Assembly: GCF_010015445.1 (NCBI RefSeq)
Contig: NC_053115.1
Coordinates: 12,536,524 to 12,600,523, forward strand
Direction: 5' to 3'
Origin: Perca fluviatilis
Taxonomy: Eukaryota; Chordata; Actinopteri; Perciformes; Percidae
Length of the DNA: 64,000 nt
Shown here: positions 54,117 to 64,000 of the stretch, piece after piece
Position numbering within the stretch: the stretch's first letter is position 1
Layout: each line of letters begins with the position of its first letter
Notes under the pieces: generated by a model
Told to the model about the DNA's origin: nothing
Databases searched by the model: none
Seen by the model: the letters and a program-made list of their open reading frames with translations, nothing else
Program-made: the position numbers and the translations under genes

Positions 54117-57100
54117 TCACTCCTGGGCTATGCTCCTCAGCACGTACTTGACTGTATAGGCAAATGCCGCAAAGCCTACAATCACAAAGAGGTTGGCAAG
54201 AGCCCCACCTAGAAGTCCATGGTTGCGATTGGCCTGCTGCAGGCCGGGGGCGTGGTTTGCACCCCCGAGGGGGGCGGGACCTCCATTGAGGGCGGGGAGG
54301 CCATAGTTGGCGTGCTGAGGGTCACCGTCGGGTACCACATCGGGTAAGGGGAGGGGCTGAGTGCGGGCACTTAACTCCTCCTGGGCCTTCTGTTTCTGCT
54401 TCATCTCCTGCAGAGGGAAGGAAAGAAATGGGAGATTATTAGGCCAACAAAAAGAGGAGAGACAATTACAAGAAGTTAGAGAACCCTTTCGTACATACAT
54501 CGACTACATCAGGAAACAGCTCACAGAACACTTTATCCTTGAGGTTGAAGGCCAGGCTTTGGGCTGACAACTGTCTTTTCTGGGGGGGAATAAAAAGCAC
54601 ATCAAATATTTGAGACATCACAGGTGATTTATCACCATGTGCTGTACAGTGGTCATTTTGTTTACACTCACTGTGTAGTCAGAGGTCTCAATGCTGCCGA
54701 GGGTGGGGCCTTTCTCCACCATGAAGCTGAGCAGACCTGTGAGGATGGTGGAGACGGACCATGCAGGGTTCCACGTGTCTGGATGGAAGTCTGTGATGGA
54801 CAAACATAACCTGTGGAGTAAACAAGTAAAGTTACATTAAAAAAAATCAAATAGCAAACACGTTCTAAAAAAAATGACCACGGTAATAATACATAAAATG
54901 ACCAAAATCATTATTTTTTTAAAAACTATTTAAATCCTTAAAGCTATAGTGCATAGTTTCTGCTGCCCCCATGAGGAATTCTAAGTAATGACAACAAAAC
55001 TGTAGGTGCGTCCACATGATACAAGCCTTCGTGATCGCTCTCCACAAGCACAGAAAGGAGCTTAAAGCAACACGCCGACTTATTGGAGATTTAGCTAGAT
55101 AGTCGAGATAGATACCCTTCTCATCTTCCGTGCTGTGCGCCGCCTGAGCGCATCAGCCCATCACAGAACATGCAAGTGACTAGTTCCAGAAATCCTACTG
55201 CTCCAAATTATGACAAAGTGACAATCGCCAACATGTTCCTATTTACATGTTGTGATATTTTAGTCGCAGCGTGTACAAAAAATAACGTAATATGAGACAC
55301 GCCATCTTCTAACCGTAAAACACACCGGAACTATATTCTCAGACAGGCTTGCTGCAAAGCAAATCATTCCACCAAGTACTTATATTCTCCCCACCTGAGA
55401 ATATAGTTCCCGGTGTGTTTACGGTTAGAAGATGGCTGTGTCTCATGTTACGTTGTTTTTTGTACACGCTGTGACTCTACAAATCATGACATGTAAATAG
55501 GAACATGTTGGTGTTATTTTGTCACTTATTCGGAGCAGTAGGATTACTGGAACCATTCACCTGCATGTTCTGTGCTGGCCTGCTGCCGCTGGAGCCGTCA
55601 GACAGTCTTACAGCATGCACGGAGATGAGAAGGGAATGTATCAACTTGTCTAACTCTGGGGGTTACGGTGAATAAGCTAAATTCCCAATAAGTCGGCGTG
55701 TTCCTTTAAAACGCAACTTGCTGGTTCAAAGTTAGGACTAACAAGTTAATTAGCAGTTAAGAAATAGATTGTACAGTACAGCCCATTTACATTTTTATCA
55801 TGTAAAAGACGTTTTTTAAAACTTTTTTTTTTTTTAATTAAAAAAAAATGTGTCTGTCGTCGAATCACAAAAATCGTTAGGAGGTAAAATGTGCAATTAA
55901 TCGTGATTTTAGGTCATATCGTGCAGCGCTACCAGACGACACAATATCTCAACATAGCCATACTAAGAAATCCAGAGAGAGTTGTGTGGAGCTGATAGTC
56001 TTAATTAGCTTTGTAGCAACTCATTTGGCAATGGCTTGAATGTAACAGACGTTCATTAATATCAAAAAGTTACACACTAAAGCTTTAATTCTCATTCGAT
56101 TTATGAATTATAAACCACATTCTTACCTTGTATTACACTTAAATCTCCCATTTGGTGTTATCATATAGATACTTGGTGGTTTAAAAGGAAATTCCCGAGG
56201 AAATATGAGTTTTCCATGATAATATCCTCCTAGGAAAAACAGACATGACATCACATAACGTGTGAAGATTAAAAAATAAATAAAACACTTACCACAAAGA
56301 TCAGCAGGAATCAACTTGCCAACAATGTACCAATTAACAGAAGCTACTAGAGTAGATGCGTGCCAACTTTCAGTTTTACCTTCATATGGAGTTTTCTCAG
56401 GACCTCTGACTACATAGTGCCTAAGAAGACAGGAAAGATTTCTGTTAGTGCTACATTTTCCAAATTTTAAAATAACATATTTCATTATATTATATTTCAA
56501 ACAAAGAATTTTTGGTTAAATATCCATCCTCTAGACCTGCATTAATGTGCTAGCAATGGACTAGAATTAAACTCTACTGACTCTACTTCACTTTAGTGTC
56601 TCTTTAAAATTCTTGTCTGCTACTTTTCCTCCTTGTCAAACAATCATTTCCAGGAGTTTCCTGGTTGTTAAGATGCATATCATACAGCTGCAATGTCCCA
56701 AGGACCTTAAGAACTTATTTTTTTATTGGGTTTTCAGCAACAACATTCCAGTATATCCACTCTTCTCTATCCAGCTGTAGGCAACAATTGTGCACATTAT
56801 ATCCAAATTAAGATTACACATTAAATATATTAAATCAGAAATGCACATTCAGATATTCATATATGCACAAGCGCACATACAGATGAGCAGTCAGTAAACT
56901 GGCAAAAATAAAAACAAAATAAAGATAGTGGAGGGGCAAGGCTAATCAGTCTTATTGCATTAGTAAAGATACTACAGGACTCCACCGCTTAGTAAAGATG
57001 GACTTTTGGAGCCTTAATAAATATGTAATGTGCTCCATCTGATAGGGGTCCCAAACCTTCTGGATCCATGTATTATATGAAAAGGGGGTTTCAACCATCT

Positions 57101-60060
57101 AATAGTTATACACTTCAATTCTGCTGTAAGTAATAGGTTTAAAAGATATTTCTCAGACCTTCCATTCAATCATTTAGGGATCACTCCCAATAGAGCCACA
57201 GTGGGATCTCGAGGTATATCCTGTTGGAAGACCTCTTTAAGAGCATCAAATACCTCTTCCCAGAATGTCTTTAGTTTGGGACAGAACCAAAATCTTGATA
57301 TATGTTTTATGATCACATGAAGTCTATCTGCAGTTTCTGTAAAGCATGGATAGACATGAAAAATACTGAAAGACTTGAAACAGCAACAGAAGGAAAAGCA
57401 TAATTATACGCATGCCACATGTTGGAGACATGCAAGGCGATTATTCATTTTATTAATGTGAAATCTCTGGCCAAATTTAAGACGGATGCAAATTATAATT
57501 GTATCTGTTTTTAGCTCATTTCAGCCATTTAAGTATTGTTATCTGTTTTATCGGTTTGACTGGCTTTGTTTTATTCTACAAGGTTTGATGATTTGGTTAC
57601 CTTGTAAAAGAGGTTTCTGACCTCAACCAGACCCATCTAGTTATTCATCTCTCTTTTTGACGACGTTCAATTTCCTGGATTGAAATTCCGACGGATGTCC
57701 CTCATTTCGTCCAGATGTCCCTCGCTTTCTTTGTGTTGACATTTTAAACTCCGGTGGATTTATGAGGACTATGGTTAACTGTTCCTCAGATCTCTGCAGG
57801 GTAAATCCAGACAGCTAGCTAGACTAGACTGTCCAATCTGAGTTTGCTGTAACACGACTAAAACAACGTTTGAACGTAAACATTCCACCAAAACAAGTTC
57901 CTTTCCGAAGCCATTTTACAGAGGCGCCGTTGTGATTGGGATTGGTTTAAAGAAATGCCAATAAACAGGTTTTAAAATTGTTAAATAGAAATGTGACTAA
58001 AGGTCCTTGCACACGGAGTCCGAAATGTAACTCCGAAAATGTCGTCCGTCGTAAAAACAATTCAGGACGGGTTAAATTTTCTGAGTTTTGACAAGTACAA
58101 GGCATGAGCCTATACAGAAATACAGCACAGAGATGCTGGCAGAGTGCAACGTATCATTTCATAACGCGGATAGTCCATCTACAGGTCAGATGGTAATATC
58201 CAGGAGGAGGAGGAGGACGATGATGACGACAATGGAAGAGGGGAATATGGAAAGCACACAGAAAAAGGAGAGCAACAATGTAGTGATGGAGATGGGGGGC
58301 CAACTGCAAAAGACGCAGGCAGAGAGGACAAAAAGAGAGAGGCAACTGTCAACAGGGATGAAAGGAGGAAGAAGGGGAGAGAGGCAGCGCGAAAGCAGGG
58401 TCACATTTTGTATCGTTTTTGCAAAATCTTTCGCAACGATTACTTAATACACAGTGTGCAAGGTTTCTGTGTGACAAAGTTTTAGGAAGACACATACGAA
58501 AAAACGCATACGAAGATTTCGGACTCAGTATGCAAGGACCTTAACAGCAAGGTCAAATATAAGATTCAAAAATAGGACACTTGGGGTGTATTTATTTACA
58601 TATCAAAACAGATACTAGGTCATGTTCTCTGCCCCAAAAACCATTGCCATGACTTAGGTGTAACCCTGTAGGAAATAATACCTTCAACTTAATAAACTCA
58701 CAAGTTGTGAAGGTTTAGGTATAATTAAAGGTGTAGCTAGCATGTGAATATAAATGAATGGCTGTTCGACAGGAATGACAACAGCAAACCGGGAAGAAAG
58801 CCAAAGGATTAACGGTGGTAGACGCTTACGACTTGTATTGTTATAACATTCTCTGCTGGAGGTCATCTTCTTAATAAAAACATGCTGAACACACCCAACC
58901 GTTGGAACTACTTTCTACTGAAGAAATAGTTTGTATCACACAGTTAATAATATTATGTCAGCACTAAATCTGCATAGGCATGTTACGGTTGAATTTTTGT
59001 TACTGTTCACTGTTGTGGGCACAGCTCACAGTCTCAGAGATAGATGTGTAGATAAAGCAAAACCAATGTAAATAGAGTGCAAAGTTTCCAGTACTTCACC
59101 AAAAAACAAATACATTAAGATAAAATTCAGAAAAAAATAAAATATTATTTAGTTAAAACAATTGTGATTTTCATTTGTTATTTTATAAATCCTCTTGGGA
59201 CGCCTGAGGTTTCTCTTGAGACCCCTTGGAAAACAACAGCTTTAAAACTTTATATAACATATTGGGTTCAGGAGGAGGTACAGCGGGTCGTCCATTAATG
59301 GCGGCTCGATCTCTGGCTCTGGCATGTCCGCAAACTGAACCCCAAGTTGCCAGCGCCTTGCGTGGCAGCTCCCCCCGCCATCAGTGTGTGAATGTTTGTG
59401 AATCAGAGGCAACATGTATAGTGCTTTGTCCAGTAAGGTATATGCAGTTCATTCACCATTTAAACTCTGCTAATAACAAAAAAAAAGTCCAAGTTAGTCT
59501 ATGTTCACACTTGGCGTCCTTTTTTTTAAGCTGCCAGCATCTGTTTTATATTATAATCCTATTGAGTAAACAGTGTCAAAAAAGGGGTGAGCGCTTTTCA
59601 AAGTTGAAAAAAGTTCAACTTTTCTGAAAAAACCCCCAAAAAAAACATGATGATATGACCGGGTGCTCCCTGTACAGGGAACTCACTTTGTTTTATGTAA
59701 CGTTAGCAGCACCACTCTCTCTCCGTTCTTTCTCTAGCTCGCTCCACCACTTTGTTTTATCTAATGTTAGCACCACTCCACATAGCACTCTAGCTAGGAT
59801 ACCGTAGCCAACTTTTTCTTGTCAAAAAAGACGCCAAGTGTGAACACAGCCTTAGAGCAATGAAATGCAATGTATTGCCTTGGTGATGATGATTCCTGAC
59901 TGTGGGCCTTGCCAGGATTAAGACCTTACCATTCTAGGATGTTGGAGGGTAGAGGTTCTGCACAGATGTAAGGCACAGGGTCTTTTTTTATCCTGAGGTA
60001 ATCCTGCTTAAGTCGCTGCGTGGCTGTGGTTGGAGCTCTCTTATTCCCGTTGCTGTTCAT
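54117..60060 (-). CDS. ube2j2: ube2j2, ER tail-anchored ubiquitin-conjugating enzyme E2 J2
   Basis: Ube2j2 is a Ubc6-type E2 anchored in the ER membrane by its C-terminus; it charges ubiquitin for ER-associated degradation. Exons (minus): 59930-60060, 56380-56420, 56127-56229, 54672-54810, 54499-54579, 54117-54407. They sum to 786 nt (261 aa plus stop; human is 259) with all phases consistent. The start is [21 protein letters not shown], placed exactly at the acceptor. The UBC fold shows [29 protein letters not shown] and [19 protein letters not shown], the catalytic Cys being in RLCLSI. The tail is [20 protein letters not shown] followed by [13 protein letters not shown], the single membrane anchor. 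The catalytic Cys codon and anchor are intact. Only the linker (residues about 197-226) differs from mammals. Confidence 0.97.
54938..56088. mobile_element. TTAA-ended MITE interrupted by a second foldback (ube2j2 intron)
   Basis: Ends ttaaagctatagtgcatag and tacacactaaagctttaa are inverted. Removing the insert at 55062-55709 leaves about 500 bp. Confidence 0.7.
55062..55709. mobile_element. nearly perfect foldback element nested in ube2j2 intron
   Basis: Left arm from ttaaagcaacacgccgactt, right arm to aagtcggcgtgttcctttaa. Arms of about 300 bp align along their length (for example ggaactatattctcag against ctgagaatatagttcc near the centre, gatggcgtgtctcat-type, caacatgttcctatttacat). TTAA at both edges. 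Confidence 0.85.
56705..57400 (-). mobile_element. 3' fragment of an L1-clade LINE
   Basis: On the minus strand 57175-57300 reads [20 protein letters not shown] then [16 protein letters not shown]. This is the C-terminal 'FW-CPK--FW--VF--L' block of L1-type ORF2. An AT-rich 3' tail lies towards 56,720. The rest of the reverse transcriptase is absent. Confidence 0.65.
57690..57985 (+). mobile_element. related non-autonomous DNA element, copy C
   Basis: Contains cagatgtccctcgctttctt, gctagctagactagac, ttccaccaaaacaagttcct and gattgggattggtttaaaga. The counterparts are at 27270-27690 and 30390-30500. It lies in the ube2j2 intron. Confidence 0.45.
57998..58543. mobile_element. DNA transposon remnant with inverted ends aaggtccttgca
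   Basis: Left taaaggtccttgcacacgga and right gactcagtatgcaaggacct are inverted, with shared cggagtccgaaa/tttcggactcag. The interior (119-codon frame from 58088, Arg/Glu/Met-rich) has no recognised domain. Confidence 0.6.
59495..59854. mobile_element. MITE with inverted ends ctatgttcacacttggcgtc
   Basis: Left tagtctatgttcacacttgg, right ccaagtgtgaacacagccta-type end, then aaaaaagacgcc/ggcgtcctttttt. The interior has two tandem diverged copies of ctcactttgttttat...gttagcagcaccactc. Confidence 0.7.
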
Positions 60061-62600
60061 CTGAGGATTTAGAGGATAGGCAAAAAAGACTTGAGTTGGT
60101 GTCTTGAAATGTGTTACTGATACACAGAGGCACCACTATCAGGTTATATTCTCTTGCAATACTAGGTCAAAGTGTAGCCTCTCTTTACTGCAGATATTTC
60201 AACTCTGGAACTGTTCTGCTTTCTGGGAATTTAGCGCTTTCCCAGTTTACATCTGTTTTGCATTTGACTGATGGTATAGTGTTCATGATGTGTGTCTTCA
60301 ATAGGCTCAGACTATTTAAACACTGCTTTGTCAAAGTTTTTGATGAAATTTGGTGACATTTGAAAATACATAGAATAAATACAGGACTGACTACGGATAT
60401 CTGAAAAATAATCTTTTTTATTTTATAAATAATTTCCTCTACAGTTACACAGACATGAATCATTGGTAGGATTGCCAGCAATGAGGATTGTGTATAACAT
60501 ATTGTGATAAATCATATTGGCCAGTGGAAAGCTTCAACTGAAGTTTGCAAAATGTTACTACAGCTTCAAGTGGAGCAGATGAGAAAACTTAACTGTCGCA
60601 TGATTGTTGATGGCAATTAGTGGGTGCTTGGTAGAGATTGGGGTTAACAACCCTAATGATGGTAACTAATTAAGGGTCATTTTAGCACAGTATTGCTGTA
60701 ATGTAACCGTCCCAGACCTAGTTCCTAATTAAAACTGTTGACTAGGACTGTGGATTATCTAGATCAGAGATTCCCAAAGTGTGGTCATTCTGAAGACTAG
60801 TCCATTAAGTAGTGACATATATTTTATTTATTTTAATCTTAGATGGCAACTAATGGATTGCCCATCAACTGACCAATTATTTTTTTTAAATCTTGGGTTA
60901 AACAACAATGAAAAACAACAATGAAAAACTAACTAGACTTAACTGCTGGCACACACACTAGTGGGCGGCACAGTCTAGCCACTTAAACTCCTGCTTGCAT
61001 TCACGCCTAAGTTTTCGTTGCTTTTTTTCCCCTCCCCCCATAGTACACCTTTTGCTTTTCTGGTTCATGTTTAAAGATTGCATTATCAATGCGAGTAGGT
61101 CTACTTCAGTAGGCCTGACATAACGGAAATTAGCTGCAAACGATATTTGGTGACCACACACGTTTTTGTGGGCCTGGGCAATTGTTAATGTTGAACCCTA
61201 TAATCTGTAAAATGCCAAGAGTTTGACTTTAAATCAAAAGTCCCAAAAGCAGTCAACTTACAATGATACAAAAGGTATCTCATGATACATAGATAAGCAG
61301 CAACAACTCATTTAAGAAGTTGTATCCAACAAATGCTTGTTCTTCACAAATGTCACTGATTGATCTTAGCTACTGACAATTTTTCAAACAATTGTTTCAG
61401 CTGGTTGTAGAATCAGGTGAAAGTAGCTCTTAACTAGGCTACGGGTTGGGTAATTTAAACTACAGCAATGCATCAATTACATTGAGCTGATTGCCCGTGT
61501 TTTGCTTGGAATTGTAAAATAATAATCTAAAAAGTTGTCAAATAAATACAGCTATTCAAAAGCCACAAATTAATTTAAATGTTAAATTTGTTCATATCCC
61601 TCATAAAACTAACTTGACTGTGACCTTTGCTATACTTTATTCCATTTTAACCATATATTTTTAACCTATATTATTTTCTAATTATAGTAAAATCCCCAGA
61701 GTATACATATAAACTTGCCATGCCTAGTCAAGTAAAAAAAAGTGCATTATTTAATTTTAAAACATAGTGGAGTTAAAGTATTATTATTTAATATGGAAAC
61801 ATGCAAGTCCTAATATTTTTGAAATTATACTGCTATATGTAGCCTATGGGCAACACGAAGTGGATTTAAATGTAACGCTACTTTTAACTTTCCTTGCTTC
61901 TCAGCCCATTTAACTCAAGATAGCTTCTCTATCTGCACCACATTGTCTGCTGACCCAGTGTCATTTGGCTAGCTGACAATATAACGCTAATGAGTTGTAC
62001 AGTGGCTGTGGAGGAGGGTCTGGCAAAACGAGTCTAGTTGTACAGTAAGTGTTAAAATTATGTCAGCGACGTCACTTCCTAATAAATAACAGGCTATGTT
62101 ACTTAGCTATCGTTAACGCAGTTTATGTTAACTGAGGCTAATCAGCTAACGTTCCTTGACAAGCTAGCTACACTACTGATAAATCTCTAGCTCGCTAACC
62201 GATCGATACGTTAGCTCGATATCAGACAGTTACCCAACCACCTAACGTTACTGTAAACAACACACTGCTGTTCAACTTCAAACTGCAGAATGACATCATA
62301 TGTGACTGCCCGACTTTTATTAATCATAGCGAATCAATACTGTCCGCCCAGGCAGGCTAAATAAAGCTAGCATGTACAACTGGTGTGTAAAGTCCTGTCT
62401 GTATGTACGTTATTATTATATGGCGTGTGACGTTACTGTGTTGGCTACTAAAGACTAGCTAATGTTAGCCTACGTAGGCCGGAACTATGTTTTGGCTACC
62501 TAGCTAGCGTTAGCGGCGGCTAGCACAAACAGTTGTGTTACAACCGAGAGCTGACCCACACATCTCTAACATTTACAAACTAGACGGCAAAAAGACATAC

Positions 62601-62760
62601 CTCTCCAGAGAGTCCAGTTAAAATTGGTCTTTGTGGATGTACACGAAATAAGGCTGCTGTTTCTGTTGTCAACCCCCAAACCGATAAGACGATGACACCA
62701 ACGTAGCTTTAGCTATCGCCAGCAGGAGTAAAAATGACGCTTCCGGTTTTATTCTTCTTC
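62601..62760 (-). promoter_or_regulatory. ube2j2: ube2j2 non-coding first exon and promoter
   Basis: A donor reading gagag|gtatgtc on the minus strand sits at 62600/62601. Upstream of it near 62738-62748 is aaccggaagc, an ETS-type core promoter site common at housekeeping genes. The 2.5-kb intron to the coding ATG at 60060 contains no other coding sequence. The start site itself was not determined. Confidence 0.5.
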
Positions 62761-63167
62761 TTTGTGTTATAGCGGTTGAAAAGATACATTAAAAACGCAT
62801 CACTGTCACCAGCTGATCTGAAATATAATGCCTAATTATAATCTTTCGAACAGTACGATAATGTTTAAGTAATAGCCTACTGTTAATCTGGGAGATAAGT
62901 CTTTATAGTCACAATACCCGTACTTACATTTGTAGTCAATTAATCACCAATACACGCCTGACACATTACAAAGCCGTATGTGTCTACTGGGACCATAATC
63001 ATCTTTTCAACAAGCAGATATAAAACAATAGATGTGACATGTCACTCAGACTTGCCATTCCGGGATGGCAAATTTATTTTCCTAGGATGGCGAAGGCATG
63101 GGGAAGGCATGACCCGCTCTCTCCTTCTGATTGCCTACTCGTTGCCTGCTCTTTGGTTTGGGTTATG

Positions 63168-63232
63168 GTAGTCTCGCATTGCCAGACCTACGTCCACAGC
63201 GCTGCGGAGGGTTAAGGCAGAGTAGGGAGGGA
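63168..63232. mobile_element. short end fragment of the same element family, copy D
   Basis: gtagtctcgcattgccagacct followed by ccacagcgctgcgga is the reverse complement of the end at 30560-30605. It appears to be a solo end or deleted element. Confidence 0.45.
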
Positions 63233-63840
63233 CACATTTCGCCGTAGAACTGGACTTGCTTAATTGTTACCTATGGTAAAAGAGGCAATTGTGTTGTCTT
63301 TATATTCCTTGTTTTTCTCTACCATACCAATCCATCAATACGGTTCTATTCACAGTAGGCATAATGAGCGTAAGACAACTGTGCCTGTCTAGAATGAACA
63401 AAAATATTATAGATTATTATAGCTCCAAGAACAATCATGCGTTTAACCATGGAGATGATCTCAATTGTGCATTTATAGGCTATTGCAGAAAATAATTGTA
63501 TTTTTTAAATTTTGCCTTAACTTAATATGTAAGAACTAATGCTACATTAAGCAATATTTTTTATGCAGAACTCCAAATAGATTCAGTATTATGGCATATA
63601 GCAGCAATTAAAATCAGACAGACAAGAGAGATACAACAGTGATATATTAACATATTTATTAATGTCTTAAATTGTACATCATTGAATCCAGATTTATCTT
63701 AGATGCTAGCAAAGCAACAAAGTACAGAAAATAAGCAGAAAATTAATTTGTCTACCCGGAAGTGATTTTTGTGTTAGTGCAACATGCTTTTTCTATGTCT
63801 AAAAAATATACCAGGGTTATTTTGGCTTGGGCCTGGAGAT

Positions 63841-64000
63841 TAGAGCAGGGCGATATGGAAAAAATCAAATGTCAAGATATTTTTAACTAAAGACATCAAT
63901 GTCGATATTGCGGTGATATTGTAGGGTTGCCTATTGGTGATTTCACAAATTATTTACATATTTACAATGTTATTTTTGATAAATAATCATCAGTAATAGG
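63841..64000. mobile_element. hAT MITE copy 3, cut by window end
   Basis: Begins tagagcagggcgatatgg and continues with the same interior as 28271-28591 in reverse orientation (tttgataaataatcatcagt near the end). The other end lies beyond the window. Confidence 0.7.

Larger units (their letters stand above)
62761..64000. other. intergenic region upstream of ube2j2
   Basis: No coding exon found. It contains the element end at 63168-63232 and the truncated MITE from 63841. Confidence 0.5.

Noticed and set aside
53707..54212. Gene on either strand beside the ube2j2 stop
   Set aside because: Frames arise from a (GTG)n repeat and the ube2j2 3' UTR; no conserved motif.

Overview
The window is vertebrate, specifically teleost, genomic DNA. 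It has intron-rich genes with GT-AG splice sites, CA/TG, CT and TA microsatellites, several fish-type Tc1 and hAT elements, tRNA-derived SINEs and TTAA-ended foldback elements. The repeat repertoire suggests a percomorph, possibly perciform, fish, but the species cannot be fixed from sequence alone. There is no prokaryotic operon, CRISPR array or phage. Nearly all long open frames outside the genes below are shadows of simple repeats or transposon remnants.

Layout. (1) About 1-23,650, plus strand: the 3' part of a camta1-type calmodulin-binding transcription activator. Seventeen coding exons were assembled by hand, from the second half of the CG-1 DNA-binding domain to a stop codon at 19156-19158. 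A long 3' UTR with a poly(A) signal at 23633 follows. The upstream exons lie outside the window. (2) About 25,300-45,430, plus strand: a complete hipk1-type homeodomain-interacting protein kinase, with 17 coding exons and 1131 codons plus stop. A probable non-coding first exon or promoter lies near 25.3-25.7 kb, and the poly(A) signal is at 45413. (3) About 49,980-51,850, minus strand: a small two-coding-exon RING-finger gene of 137 codons. (4) 54,117-62,750, minus strand: complete ube2j2, the tail-anchored ER ubiquitin-conjugating enzyme, with six coding exons and 261 codons plus stop. (5) 62,760-64,000: apparently intergenic, ending inside a truncated hAT MITE.

How the genes relate. camta1 and hipk1 are both nuclear signalling or transcription proteins. 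ube2j2 and the RING gene both belong to ubiquitin pathways, and Ube2j2 specifically to ER-associated degradation. Nothing in the sequence shows that the four act together; the order reads as ordinary vertebrate linkage. hipk1 and the RING gene converge.

Most interesting points. The camta1 model stays in frame across 3576-3729 to 4973, yet I find no exon for the conserved CG-1 C-terminal boundary between them. A pentanucleotide microsatellite forms the polypyrimidine tract of a CG-1 exon. There are two NAGNAG acceptors, and a possible alternative terminal exon at 10628. Five TTAA-ended foldback elements occur, one nested inside another in a ube2j2 intron. A near-full-length dead Tc1 element carries two related hAT MITEs, only one with an 8-bp duplication.
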